Below are positions 35,457-44,178 of a stretch of 64,000 nt of DNA, piece after piece. The stretch spans positions 1-64,000 of the forward strand of contig KE993464.1 in NCBI GenBank assembly GCA_000466585.1, in the 5' to 3' direction. Within the stretch, counting starts at the first letter, position 1. Each line of letters starts with the position of its first letter. Source of the DNA: Clostridiales bacterium oral taxon 876 str. F0540. Lineage in GTDB: Bacteria > Bacillota > Clostridia > Clostridiales > Clostridiaceae. The notes beneath the pieces are model-generated. The model saw nothing but the letters and a program-made list of their open reading frames with translations. It was not told where the DNA came from and did not search any database. The translations under genes and the position numbers were made by a program.

Positions 35457-37097
35457 CTAACTCTGCTGTTCCTTGTTTTCTTGTGTTATAGGATTAGTAG
35501 CTGGTCTTCCTTTTCTTCTATAAGAGTCTTTCCAAGTAATAGTCTTCGGAAGCTTTTTTAGGCTCCATAAAGGAGCTCTTATAAATATATCCTTTAGTTC
35601 ATTAGGTTTTAATGGACCCACAGGAGCTAAGAAAGGAACTCCAAAGGAACGTAAAGACAGAAGATGCATTATTATAGCAATTAATCCGCAGGTTAAGCCT
35701 ACCATTCCCCCAAAACCGCCTAAGATTAGTAAAGCAACACGAGCATAAGATAAAGGAAGCTGAAATTCCACTGTAGGAACTGCCAATGAAGCAACAGCTG
35801 AAAATGCAACTACTATTATCATATGGGCACTTACTATACCGGCGTTTATTGCCGCTTGCCCTAATACTAAGCCGCCTACTATGCTGACAGACTGCCCCAT
35901 GGTTTTTGGCATTCTTACGTCGGCTTCCTGAAGTACCAGGTAAGTTGTAAGCATAAATAAGGCCTCAAACATTGGAGGAAAAGGAATGTTTGCTCTGCTG
36001 CGTATAACGCTTATAATAAGTGAAGTTGGCAAAAGTTCCTGATGGTAGGTTATTAAGGATACAAAAGCACCTGGAAGAGCTAAAGATAAAGCAAAAGCCA
36101 GCATTCTGACCCATCTATTTAATGTGGCAACATAAAACCTTAGGTAATAGTCATCAGGAGACATAAAATATTCTCCAAATATGCTTGGTACAGATAGGGC
36201 TACTGGTATCGTATCCACAAAAATTATTATACGGCCTTCTAAGATTTTCCCTGCGGCTACATCTGGTTTTTCTGTTCTGAATATAGTTGGAAACAGGCTA
36301 AAAGGACTATCTTCTATATATTCTTCTATATAGCTTGCGCCTAGCACAGAATCTACTTTTATTTTGTTCAATCTGTCTCTTAATTCAGATACTATTTTTT
36401 CGTTTGCAATATTTGACATATACATCATTGTAATATTAGTTTTAGTCTCCTTGCCGATCTTAAAACCTTCTGTTTTAAGATTAGGGCTTTTAATTTTTTT
36501 TCGGACTAAACATATATTGGTGCCGTGAGACTCAGTAAAACCTTCTCTAGGACCTCTTAAAACACTTTCCGTAGGAGGTATATCCACTGCTCTTGAAGGC
36601 GGCTTTTTCATATCTACAGTAAAAGCTTTATTTATTCCATTAATAAATAATACGAGTTCACCCTCAACTATAGCGTCAACAATTTTATTCATGTCATCTA
36701 ATATATCATCTTCTGCTATTCCAAAGATAGACATACAATAGGCTTTTATGTCTTTGAAAACTTCGCTATTTTGCACAGGCTGAGTTAATTTTTTTAATAC
36801 TACGTCTTCCATAAGCTCAGTTGGTATCATATTAGCAATGTATATACATACAGTTTTGTAATTCGGATTGCTTGCAATATTAAGCTCTCTATACATTATA
36901 TCTGCGCATTTTTGAAAAATGGTGGTAATATATCTTTTGTTTTTTTCAATATCCATAGAAGGTGTTAGTTTTTTGTTTGCAGTTGTATTCGAAGCGCTAT
37001 TATTAAAGCTTTCATTAATGACTGTTTCTATATTCTTATATTGAATTCCATTAGACTTATCAGTTTTATAAAATAATTTCTTTAAAAAATTAAACAT
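35457..37097 (-). CDS. Spore germination protein, GerAA family (minus operon)
   Basis: A 546-residue GerAA-type receptor subunit. The cytoplasmic N-terminal domain of about 300 residues has VESVLRGPREGFTES-like and IFRTEKPDVAAGKILEGRIIIFVDTIPVALSVP signatures. About five helices follow (from about 315), with YVATLNRWVRMLAFALSL and PFPPMFEALFMLTTYLVLQEA. The C-terminal KDIFIRAPLWSLKKLPKTI tail is typical. It is longer at the N terminus (about 60 residues, Ser/Asn-rich) than the plus-strand paralogue at 37226. It is the first gene of its operon; a sigma-G-like promoter lies upstream. Confidence 0.94.
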   Translation of the reverse strand: MFNFLKKLFYKTDKSNGIQYKNIETVINESFNNSASNTTANKKLTPSMDIEKNKRYITTIFQKCADIMYRELNIASNPNYKTVCIYIANMIPTELMEDVVLKKLTQPVQNSEVFKDIKAYCMSIFGIAEDDILDDMNKIVDAIVEGELVLFINGINKAFTVDMKKPPSRAVDIPPTESVLRGPREGFTESHGTNICLVRKKIKSPNLKTEGFKIGKETKTNITMMYMSNIANEKIVSELRDRLNKIKVDSVLGASYIEEYIEDSPFSLFPTIFRTEKPDVAAGKILEGRIIIFVDTIPVALSVPSIFGEYFMSPDDYYLRFYVATLNRWVRMLAFALSLALPGAFVSLITYHQELLPTSLIISVIRSRANIPFPPMFEALFMLTTYLVLQEADVRMPKTMGQSVSIVGGLVLGQAAINAGIVSAHMIIVVAFSAVASLAVPTVEFQLPLSYARVALLILGGFGGMVGLTCGLIAIIMHLLSLRSFGVPFLAPVGPLKPNELKDIFIRAPLWSLKKLPKTITWKDSYRRKGRPATNPITQENKEQQS

Positions 37098-37137
37098 TAT
37101 GCTTCACCTGTTTCTATGGGAAAAATCTTTTATAAGT

Positions 37138-37166
37138 TATTTTGTGTGAAAATGTGATAGTTATGC
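37138..37166 (-). promoter_or_regulatory. Possible sigma-G promoter for the minus ger operon
   Basis: On the minus strand GCATA (37166-37162) and CAAAATA (37144-37138) are separated by 17 bases. They match the forespore sigma-G pattern (GYATA, CATAMTA) in all but one position. Confidence 0.45.
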
Positions 37167-37171
37167 GTTAA

Positions 37172-37200
37172 GTATAGCCTATGAAAAATTACAAATAATA
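37172..37200 (+). promoter_or_regulatory. Possible sigma-G promoter for the plus ger operon
   Basis: GTATA at 37172-37176 and AATAATA at 37194-37200 are spaced by 17 bases, with one mismatch to the sigma-G consensus. It lies 25 bases before the ATG of the GerAA gene, back to back with the minus-strand promoter. Confidence 0.45.
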
Positions 37201-37225
37201 ACTATAAATGAAGGGGTGATGAGAT

Positions 37226-38734
37226 ATGAACTTTTCAATTAGTCTTGCTCAAAATATTAACACATTAAAAGAGATTTTTAAAAGTGACAGTACAATTAAG
37301 TTTAGAGAATTTGAAAATAAATACAGCAGGGCACTAAGGTATTGCGTTATATTTGCAGATGGTATGGTGAACAAAGAAATTGTCGATGAACATATTATAG
37401 AAAAATTAATGAATGTTAATTTTGAAAATATAAATACTCATCAGACTATATCGCCACAGAACATATTAGACACACTAATAAAGAAGGCTGTTATCGCAGG
37501 GGATGTAAAAAAGAATAAAGATATTGATAAAGCTTTAGAAGACATGTTATATGGTGACACAATTGTTTTAGTAGACGGTATAGACGAAGCAATAATAATA
37601 GACACCAAAGGATGGCCTGTAAGGGCGATAGAAGAGCCTCCTTCTGAAAAGGTAGTTAGAGGTTCAAGAGAAGGCTTCACTGAAAGCATAATGAGTAATA
37701 CTACATTAATAAGAAGAAGAGTCAGAAATAAAGATCTCAAATTTGAATTTATAGAGATTGGTACTAGAACTAAAACAAAGGTGGCTGTATGTTATATAGA
37801 AGGCTTAGCCAAAGAAGAAATTTTGAAAGAACTCAAAACGAGGCTTCAAAATATAAATATTGATGGAGTTATTGAATCGGAATACATAGAAGAATACATA
37901 AAAGATGCTCCCTTATCACTATTTAAAACCATAGGAAATACAGAAAGCCCTGATGTTGTATCAGGAAAGCTGCTTGAAGGAAGAATAGCCGTGCTTTGCG
38001 ATGGTACACCATTTGTGCTTACTCTTCCGTATATATTTCTAGAATATTTTCAGATTTACGAAGACTATTATAATAATTACATATATTCATCCTTCAATAG
38101 ATTTCTGAGATTTCTAGCATTTTTCTTAGGGGTCAGTGTTCCGGCACTATACGTAGCTGTAACTGCTTATCACCAAGAGCTTATACAAACTTCACTGCTC
38201 CTTAGCATATATTCCTCAAGAATAGGCATTCCATTTCCTATAGTTGTTGAGGCAATAGTAATGCTTGTAGGTTTTGACATATTAAGAGAGGCTGGAACGA
38301 GGCTTCCACAACCTATAGGGCAGGCTGTAAGCATAGTTGGGGCACTTATACTTGGAGATGCGGCAGTAAATGCAAGAATTATTAGTGCACCTATGGTAAT
38401 AATAGTTGCAATAACAGGTATATCTTCCTTTTTGATTCCAAAAATGTTAGGTGTGTTTATGGTAGTAAGACTTGTATTATTGATTCTTGCATCTTTATTA
38501 GGTTTATATGGATATATGTTTGGAGTAATGGGATTATTTATCTACTTAGTATCCTTAAGATCTTTTGGAATACCTTATATGGCTAGTATGGCTAATATAT
38601 CAAATATTAGTTCAGAGAGTATAAGGGATACAGCAATTAGAGTTCCTTGGTGGCTCATGAACTATAGACCTAAACTTATACCTAAAGATAGAAGACGTCA
38701 AAATAAGATTAAGGGGCAGAAAGGAAGGAGTTAA
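37226..38734 (+). CDS. Spore germination protein, GerAA family (plus operon)
   Basis: A 502-residue GerAA-type receptor subunit and paralogue of the minus-strand gene, with a shorter N-terminal extension. Key segments are PPSEKVVRGSREGFTESIMSN at about 137, EYIKDAPLSLFKTIGNTESPDVVSGKLLEGRIAVLCDG, and helices from about 290 onwards including FNRFLRFLAFFLGVSVPALYVAV. The C-terminal tail is short and basic. Its stop overlaps the GerAC start by one base. GGGGTGATG is the ribosome binding site. Confidence 0.94.
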   Translation: MNFSISLAQNINTLKEIFKSDSTIKFREFENKYSRALRYCVIFADGMVNKEIVDEHIIEKLMNVNFENINTHQTISPQNILDTLIKKAVIAGDVKKNKDIDKALEDMLYGDTIVLVDGIDEAIIIDTKGWPVRAIEEPPSEKVVRGSREGFTESIMSNTTLIRRRVRNKDLKFEFIEIGTRTKTKVAVCYIEGLAKEEILKELKTRLQNINIDGVIESEYIEEYIKDAPLSLFKTIGNTESPDVVSGKLLEGRIAVLCDGTPFVLTLPYIFLEYFQIYEDYYNNYIYSSFNRFLRFLAFFLGVSVPALYVAVTAYHQELIQTSLLLSIYSSRIGIPFPIVVEAIVMLVGFDILREAGTRLPQPIGQAVSIVGALILGDAAVNARIISAPMVIIVAITGISSFLIPKMLGVFMVVRLVLLILASLLGLYGYMFGVMGLFIYLVSLRSFGIPYMASMANISNISSESIRDTAIRVPWWLMNYRPKLIPKDRRRQNKIKGQKGRS

Positions 38735-39891
38735 TGAAACAAATAAAAAAGGTATTGTTTATTTTGTTTATAATTTGCAGCAGTTTTCTTAATACTTCCT
38801 GTTGGGACTATAAAGATGTTGAAAGGCTTAATGTTGTAATGAGTTTTGCAGTGGATAAAGATGTAAAAACAAATGAATATATTTTAACGGTTGAAGTTGC
38901 AAGACCTGAGTCTGGTCAAAATCAAGCCAAGTATATGTCAGATATTTATGAAAGCAGAGGAAGCACGTTGTTCTATGCAGTGAGAAATCTTATACCTAGA
39001 ATAGGCAAAAAAGCATTCTGGAGTCATGTTGATATAGGAATTCTAGGAAAAGGAGTTGTTTCAGAGGATATTACTCCTGCACTAGATTTTTTCTACAGAG
39101 ACCCTGAAGCAAGAGGTGATATGTTTATTTTGGTTTCTAAAAAGGAAACTGCAAAGGAAATATTAGAAACAGCTCATAATCCTCAAGAGTTAAGAGCTAC
39201 AAAGCTTAGATATGTTATGGAAAATCAAAAAAACGCACCTAGGTTTCCAAAAACACTGCTGAAAGATTTGATAGAAAACTTTGAAAGCAAAGATAAGGCT
39301 ATATTAATTCCTCTTGTTGACATAAAAGAAGCTGATGATAGCATGACTACAGAAATTAACGGAAGCGCTATTTTAAAGTATGACAGAGTTGTGGGATATT
39401 TGAATCCAGAAGAAACACAATATGCACTTTGGGCTATGAATAAACTGGATGGAGGACTCTTTGTTGTGGAAAATATAGGAGAAAGTAAGAATAACATTAC
39501 CTTTGAAGTATTTAAAAATGCAACAAAGGTAAAGACAGAATATAGTAATGAAAACCTTAAGATTAAATTATCTGCATCCACTACTGTAAACATTGGGGAA
39601 GAGAGTGGAGATGTGCAGTTTCAAAAAAAAGAAGTGAAAGAAAAAATAAAAAATGAGTCTGAAAAAATTTTAGAAGATAGGCTCAAATATGTAATCAAAA
39701 AAATGCAGACAGAATATAAAAGCGATGTGTTTGGATTTGGGCAAAAGGTTGAGATTCAAAACACTAAGCTTTGGAAGGAATTAAAACCTAAATGGAGTGA
39801 GGAGTTCTCAAGCTTGCCTGTGGAAGTGGATGTAGAGTTATTAATACAGGGAAGTGCTATGACGTCTCAACCTACAAAGGGGGAAAAGTAA
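38734..39891 (+). CDS. Spore germination lipoprotein, Ger(x)C/GerAC family (plus operon)
   Basis: A 385-residue lipoprotein. Its lipobox is LNTSC with Cys at about 23, immediately followed by WDYKDVERLNVVMSFAVDKD, the standard GerAC opening. DVFGFGQKVEIQNTKLWKELKPKWSEEF near the C terminus marks the last family domain. It overlaps gerAA by one base, and the following small gene starts directly after its stop. AAGGAAGGAG precedes the ATG. Confidence 0.94.
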   Translation: MKQIKKVLFILFIICSSFLNTSCWDYKDVERLNVVMSFAVDKDVKTNEYILTVEVARPESGQNQAKYMSDIYESRGSTLFYAVRNLIPRIGKKAFWSHVDIGILGKGVVSEDITPALDFFYRDPEARGDMFILVSKKETAKEILETAHNPQELRATKLRYVMENQKNAPRFPKTLLKDLIENFESKDKAILIPLVDIKEADDSMTTEINGSAILKYDRVVGYLNPEETQYALWAMNKLDGGLFVVENIGESKNNITFEVFKNATKVKTEYSNENLKIKLSASTTVNIGEESGDVQFQKKEVKEKIKNESEKILEDRLKYVIKKMQTEYKSDVFGFGQKVEIQNTKLWKELKPKWSEEFSSLPVEVDVELLIQGSAMTSQPTKGEK

Positions 39892-40110
39892 TTGATAAAG
39901 GCAGTGCCTGTAATATTTATATATGTACTTTTATCCTTTATAGAGTTAAGTGAACTAAAAAGAAAAAAGCAAAAGAAGCAGATGATAGTTTTTTTTCTAG
40001 CTATGCTTATACCTTTGATACTCAGTATAAATATAGTCATAGGAGTAGCTATGCCTACCATAAACTCTATTACCCAAAGGCTGATCCAACCAATTACTAA
40101 ACAAAGTTAG
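39892..40110 (+). CDS. Small two-helix membrane protein in the ger operon (candidate D subunit)
   Basis: A 72-residue protein with two hydrophobic helices (residues about 3-17 and 30-54) separated by a strongly basic loop (ELKRKKQKKQK-like). The start is TTG 39892, directly after the GerAC stop, with AAAGGGGGA eight bases upstream. It is located between gerAC and gerAB. Some Bacillus receptors have a small two-helix D protein that modulates germination; this is a plausible counterpart by size, topology and operon position, not by sequence recognition. The reading frame is well translated, but no database comparison was possible. Confidence 0.68.
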   Translation: MIKAVPVIFIYVLLSFIELSELKRKKQKKQMIVFFLAMLIPLILSINIVIGVAMPTINSITQRLIQPITKQS

Positions 40111-40120
40111 GAGAAATAAA

Positions 40121-41218
40121 ATGAATAGAGAAATAATTTCAAGTAGACAAGGAATAGTTTTAATGATGCTGTTTTTGTTTGGAAGTACCTTTGTTGTTGG
40201 AGCTGGTGGTGAGGCAAAAAATGATATGTGGCTTGCCATCTTATTAGCCATGATAGCAGTTATACCGATGTGCTTAATCTACGCAAACCTAATTTCGAGA
40301 TTTCCCGAAAAGGATTTATATGATATTTTGATTTTAACCTTTGGAAAGGCTATAGGTAAGATTATAATGCTTATATACACTTTCTATGCTTTACACTTAG
40401 GTGGTCTGGTACTTTATAATTTTAATGAATTTATAAGTAATGTAGGTTTAGGGGGGACTCCTAGGATTGTACCGAGCAGCATTATAATGCTTCTATGTGT
40501 ATGTATTATTAAACAAGGTATTGAGGGGTTAGGAAGATGGGGGGAGATATTTTTACCAATACTCCTATTTATAATATTCATGGCACTTATCCTTTCGATA
40601 CCAAATTTAAGAGCAAGTAATATTCTTCCGGTATTAGAAGATGGTATAATGCCGGTCATAAAAGGTACTGTAGCTACATTTTCGTTTCCCATGGCAGAAA
40701 CGGTTTTATTTACTTTAGTGCTTTCTTCATTAAAAAGCAGTAAGGATGCCTATAGGACGTATATCCTTGCAATAATCTTTGCAGGCAGTGTGATACTTGT
40801 TTCAGCGGTAAGAAATACTATGGTTCTAGGAACATACTTAATATCCTTAAATTATTATCCAACCTTTGTCGCTGTGGCTAGAATAAATATAGGAAATTTT
40901 TTACAAAGACTAGAATCTGCCGTAGCAATTAATTTTCTTATCTCAGGTTTTGTTAAAATAAGTATATGCTTACTGGTGGCTTCTAAAGGAATTTCTAAGT
41001 TATTTAATTTTGAGGATTATAGATTTATCGTTGTTCCAACAGCTCTCATAATATTAAATTTTAGTTTTATTGTAACAGAGGATCCTATGGGATTAAGAAT
41101 GTGGAATCAACAGGTATATCCTTATTATGCAGCAATATTTCAAGTAATATTACCAATTATAATATTTATCTGTTCTAAGCTAAGGTATGGAAAAGTTTAT
41201 AATAAGGGTATACAATAA
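40121..41218 (+). CDS. Spore germination permease, GerAB family (plus operon)
   Basis: A 365-residue permease with about ten helices. It has the family opening (ISSRQGIVLMMLFLFGSTFVVGAGGEAKNDMW) and NILPVLEDGIMPVIKG, equivalent to the segment RLLPIMEDGLITETIKS of the minus-strand paralogue. AGGAG lies seven bases before the ATG. It ends the plus-strand receptor operon A-C-D-like-B. The gene comB follows 36 bases later without a visible terminator. Confidence 0.93.
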   Translation: MNREIISSRQGIVLMMLFLFGSTFVVGAGGEAKNDMWLAILLAMIAVIPMCLIYANLISRFPEKDLYDILILTFGKAIGKIIMLIYTFYALHLGGLVLYNFNEFISNVGLGGTPRIVPSSIIMLLCVCIIKQGIEGLGRWGEIFLPILLFIIFMALILSIPNLRASNILPVLEDGIMPVIKGTVATFSFPMAETVLFTLVLSSLKSSKDAYRTYILAIIFAGSVILVSAVRNTMVLGTYLISLNYYPTFVAVARINIGNFLQRLESAVAINFLISGFVKISICLLVASKGISKLFNFEDYRFIVVPTALIILNFSFIVTEDPMGLRMWNQQVYPYYAAIFQVILPIIIFICSKLRYGKVYNKGIQ

Positions 41219-41254
41219 AGATAAGCAATAACATTTAACAAAGGACTGATGAAA

Positions 41255-41968
41255 ATGAAAATAGATATTATAATATCAGCAGATGATATTAAACCCCAAA
41301 AAGTTAAGGACAAAACTGTACTAGTCATTGATATGCTTAGAGCAACTTCTGTAATTACTACAGCAGTAGCAAATCGCTGTAAAGAAGTTATACCCTTACT
41401 TACCATAGAAGAAGCTATGGAACTTGTTAGGGAAAACAGAGAGAAATACATACTAGGAGGGGAAAGAAATGCTTTAAAAATTGAAGGCTTTGATTGTTCT
41501 AATTCTCCTCTCGAATACAGCAGTGAAGTTGTAAGAGATAAAACCATAGTGCTTACAACTACAAATGGTACTAGAGCTATAAAAGGCAGCGAAGGGGCAA
41601 GTAATATTTTGATAGGTGCCATGATAAATGCTGAAGCTGCAGCTAGAAGAATTAAGCAGCTAAATAAAGATGTTATTATAGTGAATGCAGGAACCTATAA
41701 TGAATTTTCAATAGATGATTTTATTTGCAGCGGCTATATCATTGACTGTTTAATAAATATGACTCATGTAGAGCTTACGGATATATCAAAAACTGCACAC
41801 TATATTTATAAAAATAATGAGGAAATATTTAGTTTTATTAAACTTGCCAGTCATTATAAAAGAATTAAAGAACTTGGACTAGATGAAGACTTAAAATACT
41901 GTTGTCAAAAGAGCATAATAGATATTGTTCCAGAATACAAAAACGGAAAAATAAAACTATATAACTAG
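41255..41968 (+). CDS. comB: 2-phosphosulfolactate phosphatase family protein (ComB)
   Basis: A 237-residue ComB-family phosphatase (Mg-dependent; 2-phosphosulfolactate to sulfolactate). Family segments are VLVIDMLRATSVITTAVANRCKEVIPLLTIEEA, GGERNALKIEGFDCSNSP (active-site region) and TTNGTRAIKG. ATG 41255 has nine bases to AAGGA; the ATG at 41249 has only three. There is no terminator between it and the ger permease, so it may be transcribed in the forespore with the receptor. Sulfolactate is known in Bacillus spores. The partner enzymes ComA and ComC are not in the window, so the true substrate is uncertain. Confidence 0.88.
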   Translation: MKIDIIISADDIKPQKVKDKTVLVIDMLRATSVITTAVANRCKEVIPLLTIEEAMELVRENREKYILGGERNALKIEGFDCSNSPLEYSSEVVRDKTIVLTTTNGTRAIKGSEGASNILIGAMINAEAAARRIKQLNKDVIIVNAGTYNEFSIDDFICSGYIIDCLINMTHVELTDISKTAHYIYKNNEEIFSFIKLASHYKRIKELGLDEDLKYCCQKSIIDIVPEYKNGKIKLYN

Positions 41969-41985
41969 CTAGTTATATAGTTTTA
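41952..41985. terminator. Bidirectional terminator between comB and csp
   Basis: AAAACTATATAACTA and TAGTTATATAGTTTT are exact complements around GC, followed by ATTTTA. The stem includes the last codons of comB. Confidence 0.9.
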
Positions 41986-41995
41986 TTTTATATGT

Positions 41996-42190
41996 CTAAT
42001 AAATTTTAACATTAGCTGCTTGAGGACCTTTTCTTCCCTCAACTAGCTCAAATTGAACTTCATTTCCAGCTTCAAGCTGTCTATCCATTTTTACAGCTGT
42101 ATGATGAACAAAAACATCTTCTCCGCCATCTTGTGCTATAAAACCAAATCCTTTTTCAGGATCAAACCATTTAACTACGCCAGTTTCCAA
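41996..42190 (-). CDS. csp: Cold-shock domain protein (CspA family)
   Basis: A 64-residue single-domain RNA/DNA-binding protein. RNP1 (KGFGFI) and RNP2 (VFVHH) motifs are intact, with the usual start METGVVKWFDPEKGFGF. It acts as an RNA chaperone. AAAGAAGG (42198-42205) is the ribosome binding site, and the gene is monocistronic. Confidence 0.96.
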   Translation of the reverse strand: METGVVKWFDPEKGFGFIAQDGGEDVFVHHTAVKMDRQLEAGNEVQFELVEGRKGPQAANVKIY

Positions 42191-42266
42191 TTAAATACCT
42201 TCTTTCTTAGTTCAATATTATTTCAAAATTATTATGCTGCAAAACTAATATAAGAATACATACTTT

Positions 42267-42722
42267 TTAAAGGTCTAATTTTGCAACACCAAGAGCATGA
42301 TTATTCCAAAGAGCATCTTTAATCATATCCATTTGACCTTCGCTGCACTCTATAATGAGCACTACTTCAGTAGACTTCATGGCTTTTGATCTATTTGAGT
42401 ATTTTTTTGTTGTATATAACTTAATAATGAATCCTATAGCAAAACCAATAAGCATAGCTATTAATCCCCAAAGCAGAGGACCTAAGGTTAAAATAAAGCC
42501 ATAAACAGCACCAAATATCATAAATAATGTTCCTAATATCATAGGTAAATCAAATAGGCTCAATCCATCAGAATAATGTATAGAATCAAAAAGCTTTCTT
42601 TGCTCGTCTCTTTTGTCCATAGGAACAGCAAGAATATTTTCTTTTGGAATTCCTTGTGACTGTATGTAAGTAATTGCAAGTTCTAAATAATTTGAATACT
42701 CAAAGGTAGAGATAATGTGCAA
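42267..42722 (-). CDS. Two-helix membrane protein of unknown function
   Basis: A 151-residue protein with a soluble N-terminal part (1-50), a hydrophobic region at about 58-102 that is likely two helices with many Gly, and a soluble C-terminal part beginning at about 115 (TEVVLIIECSEGQMDMIKDALW). The N- and C-terminal parts look like half of a ferredoxin-like fold, as in general stress proteins with a glycine-rich hairpin. The start is TTG 42722 after GAGGGTG; no ATG is available. It follows the gene at 42747 by 24 bases and is probably in the same transcript. No function is assigned. Confidence 0.65.
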   Translation of the reverse strand: MHIISTFEYSNYLELAITYIQSQGIPKENILAVPMDKRDEQRKLFDSIHYSDGLSLFDLPMILGTLFMIFGAVYGFILTLGPLLWGLIAMLIGFAIGFIIKLYTTKKYSNRSKAMKSTEVVLIIECSEGQMDMIKDALWNNHALGVAKLDL

Positions 42723-42746
42723 GATTACACCCTCTTATAACTATAA

Positions 42747-43553
42747 TTATTTAAGTATCTGAGGTGTTTTTGAAACACCCTTTGGCAGATTAAAATTATT
42801 ATTTTGATATTCTCTTTTTAAAAACTTGGATTGCTCCCAGTCGAATAAATTATTAGATTCTACGCAATTAACATAGGCATCATAAATAGAAAACATATAA
42901 ATGGAAGGGATATTTAAAAACCAGTGAGCACCCACAACTTTTTTGGCATTGAAGAAATCACCCAGCAGTGTATAGTGAATACATGGAAGAAGCCTTGAGA
43001 AATAAACAGTAGCTATCCACCAGGTAAGTATAAAAAAAGCAACTACCAGCCTGTGAAGATAAAGCTGTCCTGTACCCGGTGCCAAAGCAGACCAGGCTGC
43101 AGCTACTAAAGGAGAACGTTTATCAATATAATTAAAGCCCATTGCATTAAATTTCATCGGGTATATTTGAGCATCTTCTCTTTTAGAAAGTTCATAAAGA
43201 TTATTGATGGTTACAGTAGCTCTAAAGCTATCCCAGATTGCGAACATATAGGTTGGAAGGTATAAAAGAATCCATTCTTTATGTATTACATGCTTTGCAA
43301 TCTCAAACTGCCCTGTAAAAGAATATAAAATAGCTAAATTAACATTAGATTTGAAGTTAATAAATACTTCCCATAAAAATAAAAGAATACCTCTCATATG
43401 TCTGTTTATAAGCATATGACCAAAGCCGGGAAACATAATAGACCAAAATGCAACTACGAAAGGATTTCTATAATGCATTTGTATTATGCCAAGCACATTA
43501 ATATAAGCTCTGGGACGTCTTGCTTGATAATTATTAAAGCGGGCATTATTCAT
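42747..43553 (-). CDS. Membrane protein with internal tandem duplication
   Basis: A 268-residue membrane protein built of two related halves. The first (about 28-125) reads RNPFVVAFWSIMFPGFGHMLI and ends PTYMFAIWDSFRATVTINNL. The second (about 145-245) reads RSPLVAAAWSALAPGTGQLYL and ends PSIYMFSIYDAYVNCVESNNL. Each half carries a glycine-containing turn like that of TM2-type proteins and three hydrophobic helices. ATG 43553 has GAGGA nine bases upstream; the TTG at 43568 overlaps that site. I do not recognise a named family or function. Confidence 0.72.
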   Translation of the reverse strand: MNNARFNNYQARRPRAYINVLGIIQMHYRNPFVVAFWSIMFPGFGHMLINRHMRGILLFLWEVFINFKSNVNLAILYSFTGQFEIAKHVIHKEWILLYLPTYMFAIWDSFRATVTINNLYELSKREDAQIYPMKFNAMGFNYIDKRSPLVAAAWSALAPGTGQLYLHRLVVAFFILTWWIATVYFSRLLPCIHYTLLGDFFNAKKVVGAHWFLNIPSIYMFSIYDAYVNCVESNNLFDWEQSKFLKREYQNNNFNLPKGVSKTPQILK

Positions 43554-43675
43554 AATAAAACTCCTCAATTTGAAGGTTAATTAACTCATTAACTAGGATA
43601 TCCCAGTTACTATTTTAAATACATTATATTAAATAAATCGTGTGCTTTCTCAGACTATAGATTAATCTTCTCAAA

Positions 43676-43714
43676 TAAAAAAGGCTGCGAACTAATTACT
43701 TAGCATCACAGCCT
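43676..43714 (-). terminator. Terminator for the gene at 43728
   Basis: On the minus strand AGGCTGTGA and TCGCAGCCT pair with one mismatch around a long loop, followed by TTTTTTATTT. Confidence 0.65.
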
Positions 43715-43727
43715 CAAAGAGTTTTAT

Positions 43728-44102
43728 TTATTCGTATATTGAAATCAATTTTCCGTTTTTTAAGTCAAACTTATTTGTTTCAAAAAGCAAATTGTAGTAA
43801 TGCTCTTGTAGATTATCAATGGATTGAAGTTGAGCCTTTGTACATTTTAATTTAACAGCACCGGCTTCTACTTTATGGCCTTTTAATATAGGCGCATTAG
43901 GAATTAAAATATAATAGTTTTTATCTTCATTAAATTTTTGTATTTTTTCGTTTTCATAAGTTGCAAGAATATTGTTATCACCTTTTTCTATCCTTACTCG
44001 GATAGTGCAGGAAATAGTAAAAGGTCTAACGGTTACAAAGATTAATGTAAGAAATATAAGTATAGGAAACAAAATTAATAAAATGGTCTTAAGTTTGCCC
44101 AT
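43728..44102 (-). CDS. Small membrane-anchored protein of unknown function
   Basis: A 124-residue protein with one N-terminal helix (residues 5-26) and an extracytoplasmic, probably beta-rich domain (CTIRVRIEKGDNNILATYENEKI). I do not recognise a family. A possible ribosome binding site GGGAG lies about 14 bases before the ATG, which is far. The gene ends at a terminator, supporting a real but weakly translated gene. Confidence 0.6.
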   Translation of the reverse strand: MGKLKTILLILFPILIFLTLIFVTVRPFTISCTIRVRIEKGDNNILATYENEKIQKFNEDKNYYILIPNAPILKGHKVEAGAVKLKCTKAQLQSIDNLQEHYYNLLFETNKFDLKNGKLISIYE

Positions 44103-44178
44103 ATACAGAATTTATTTCTCCCTTAAATATCAATTATATTACACAAATATTATACCATATATTGGAGATGATATATAT

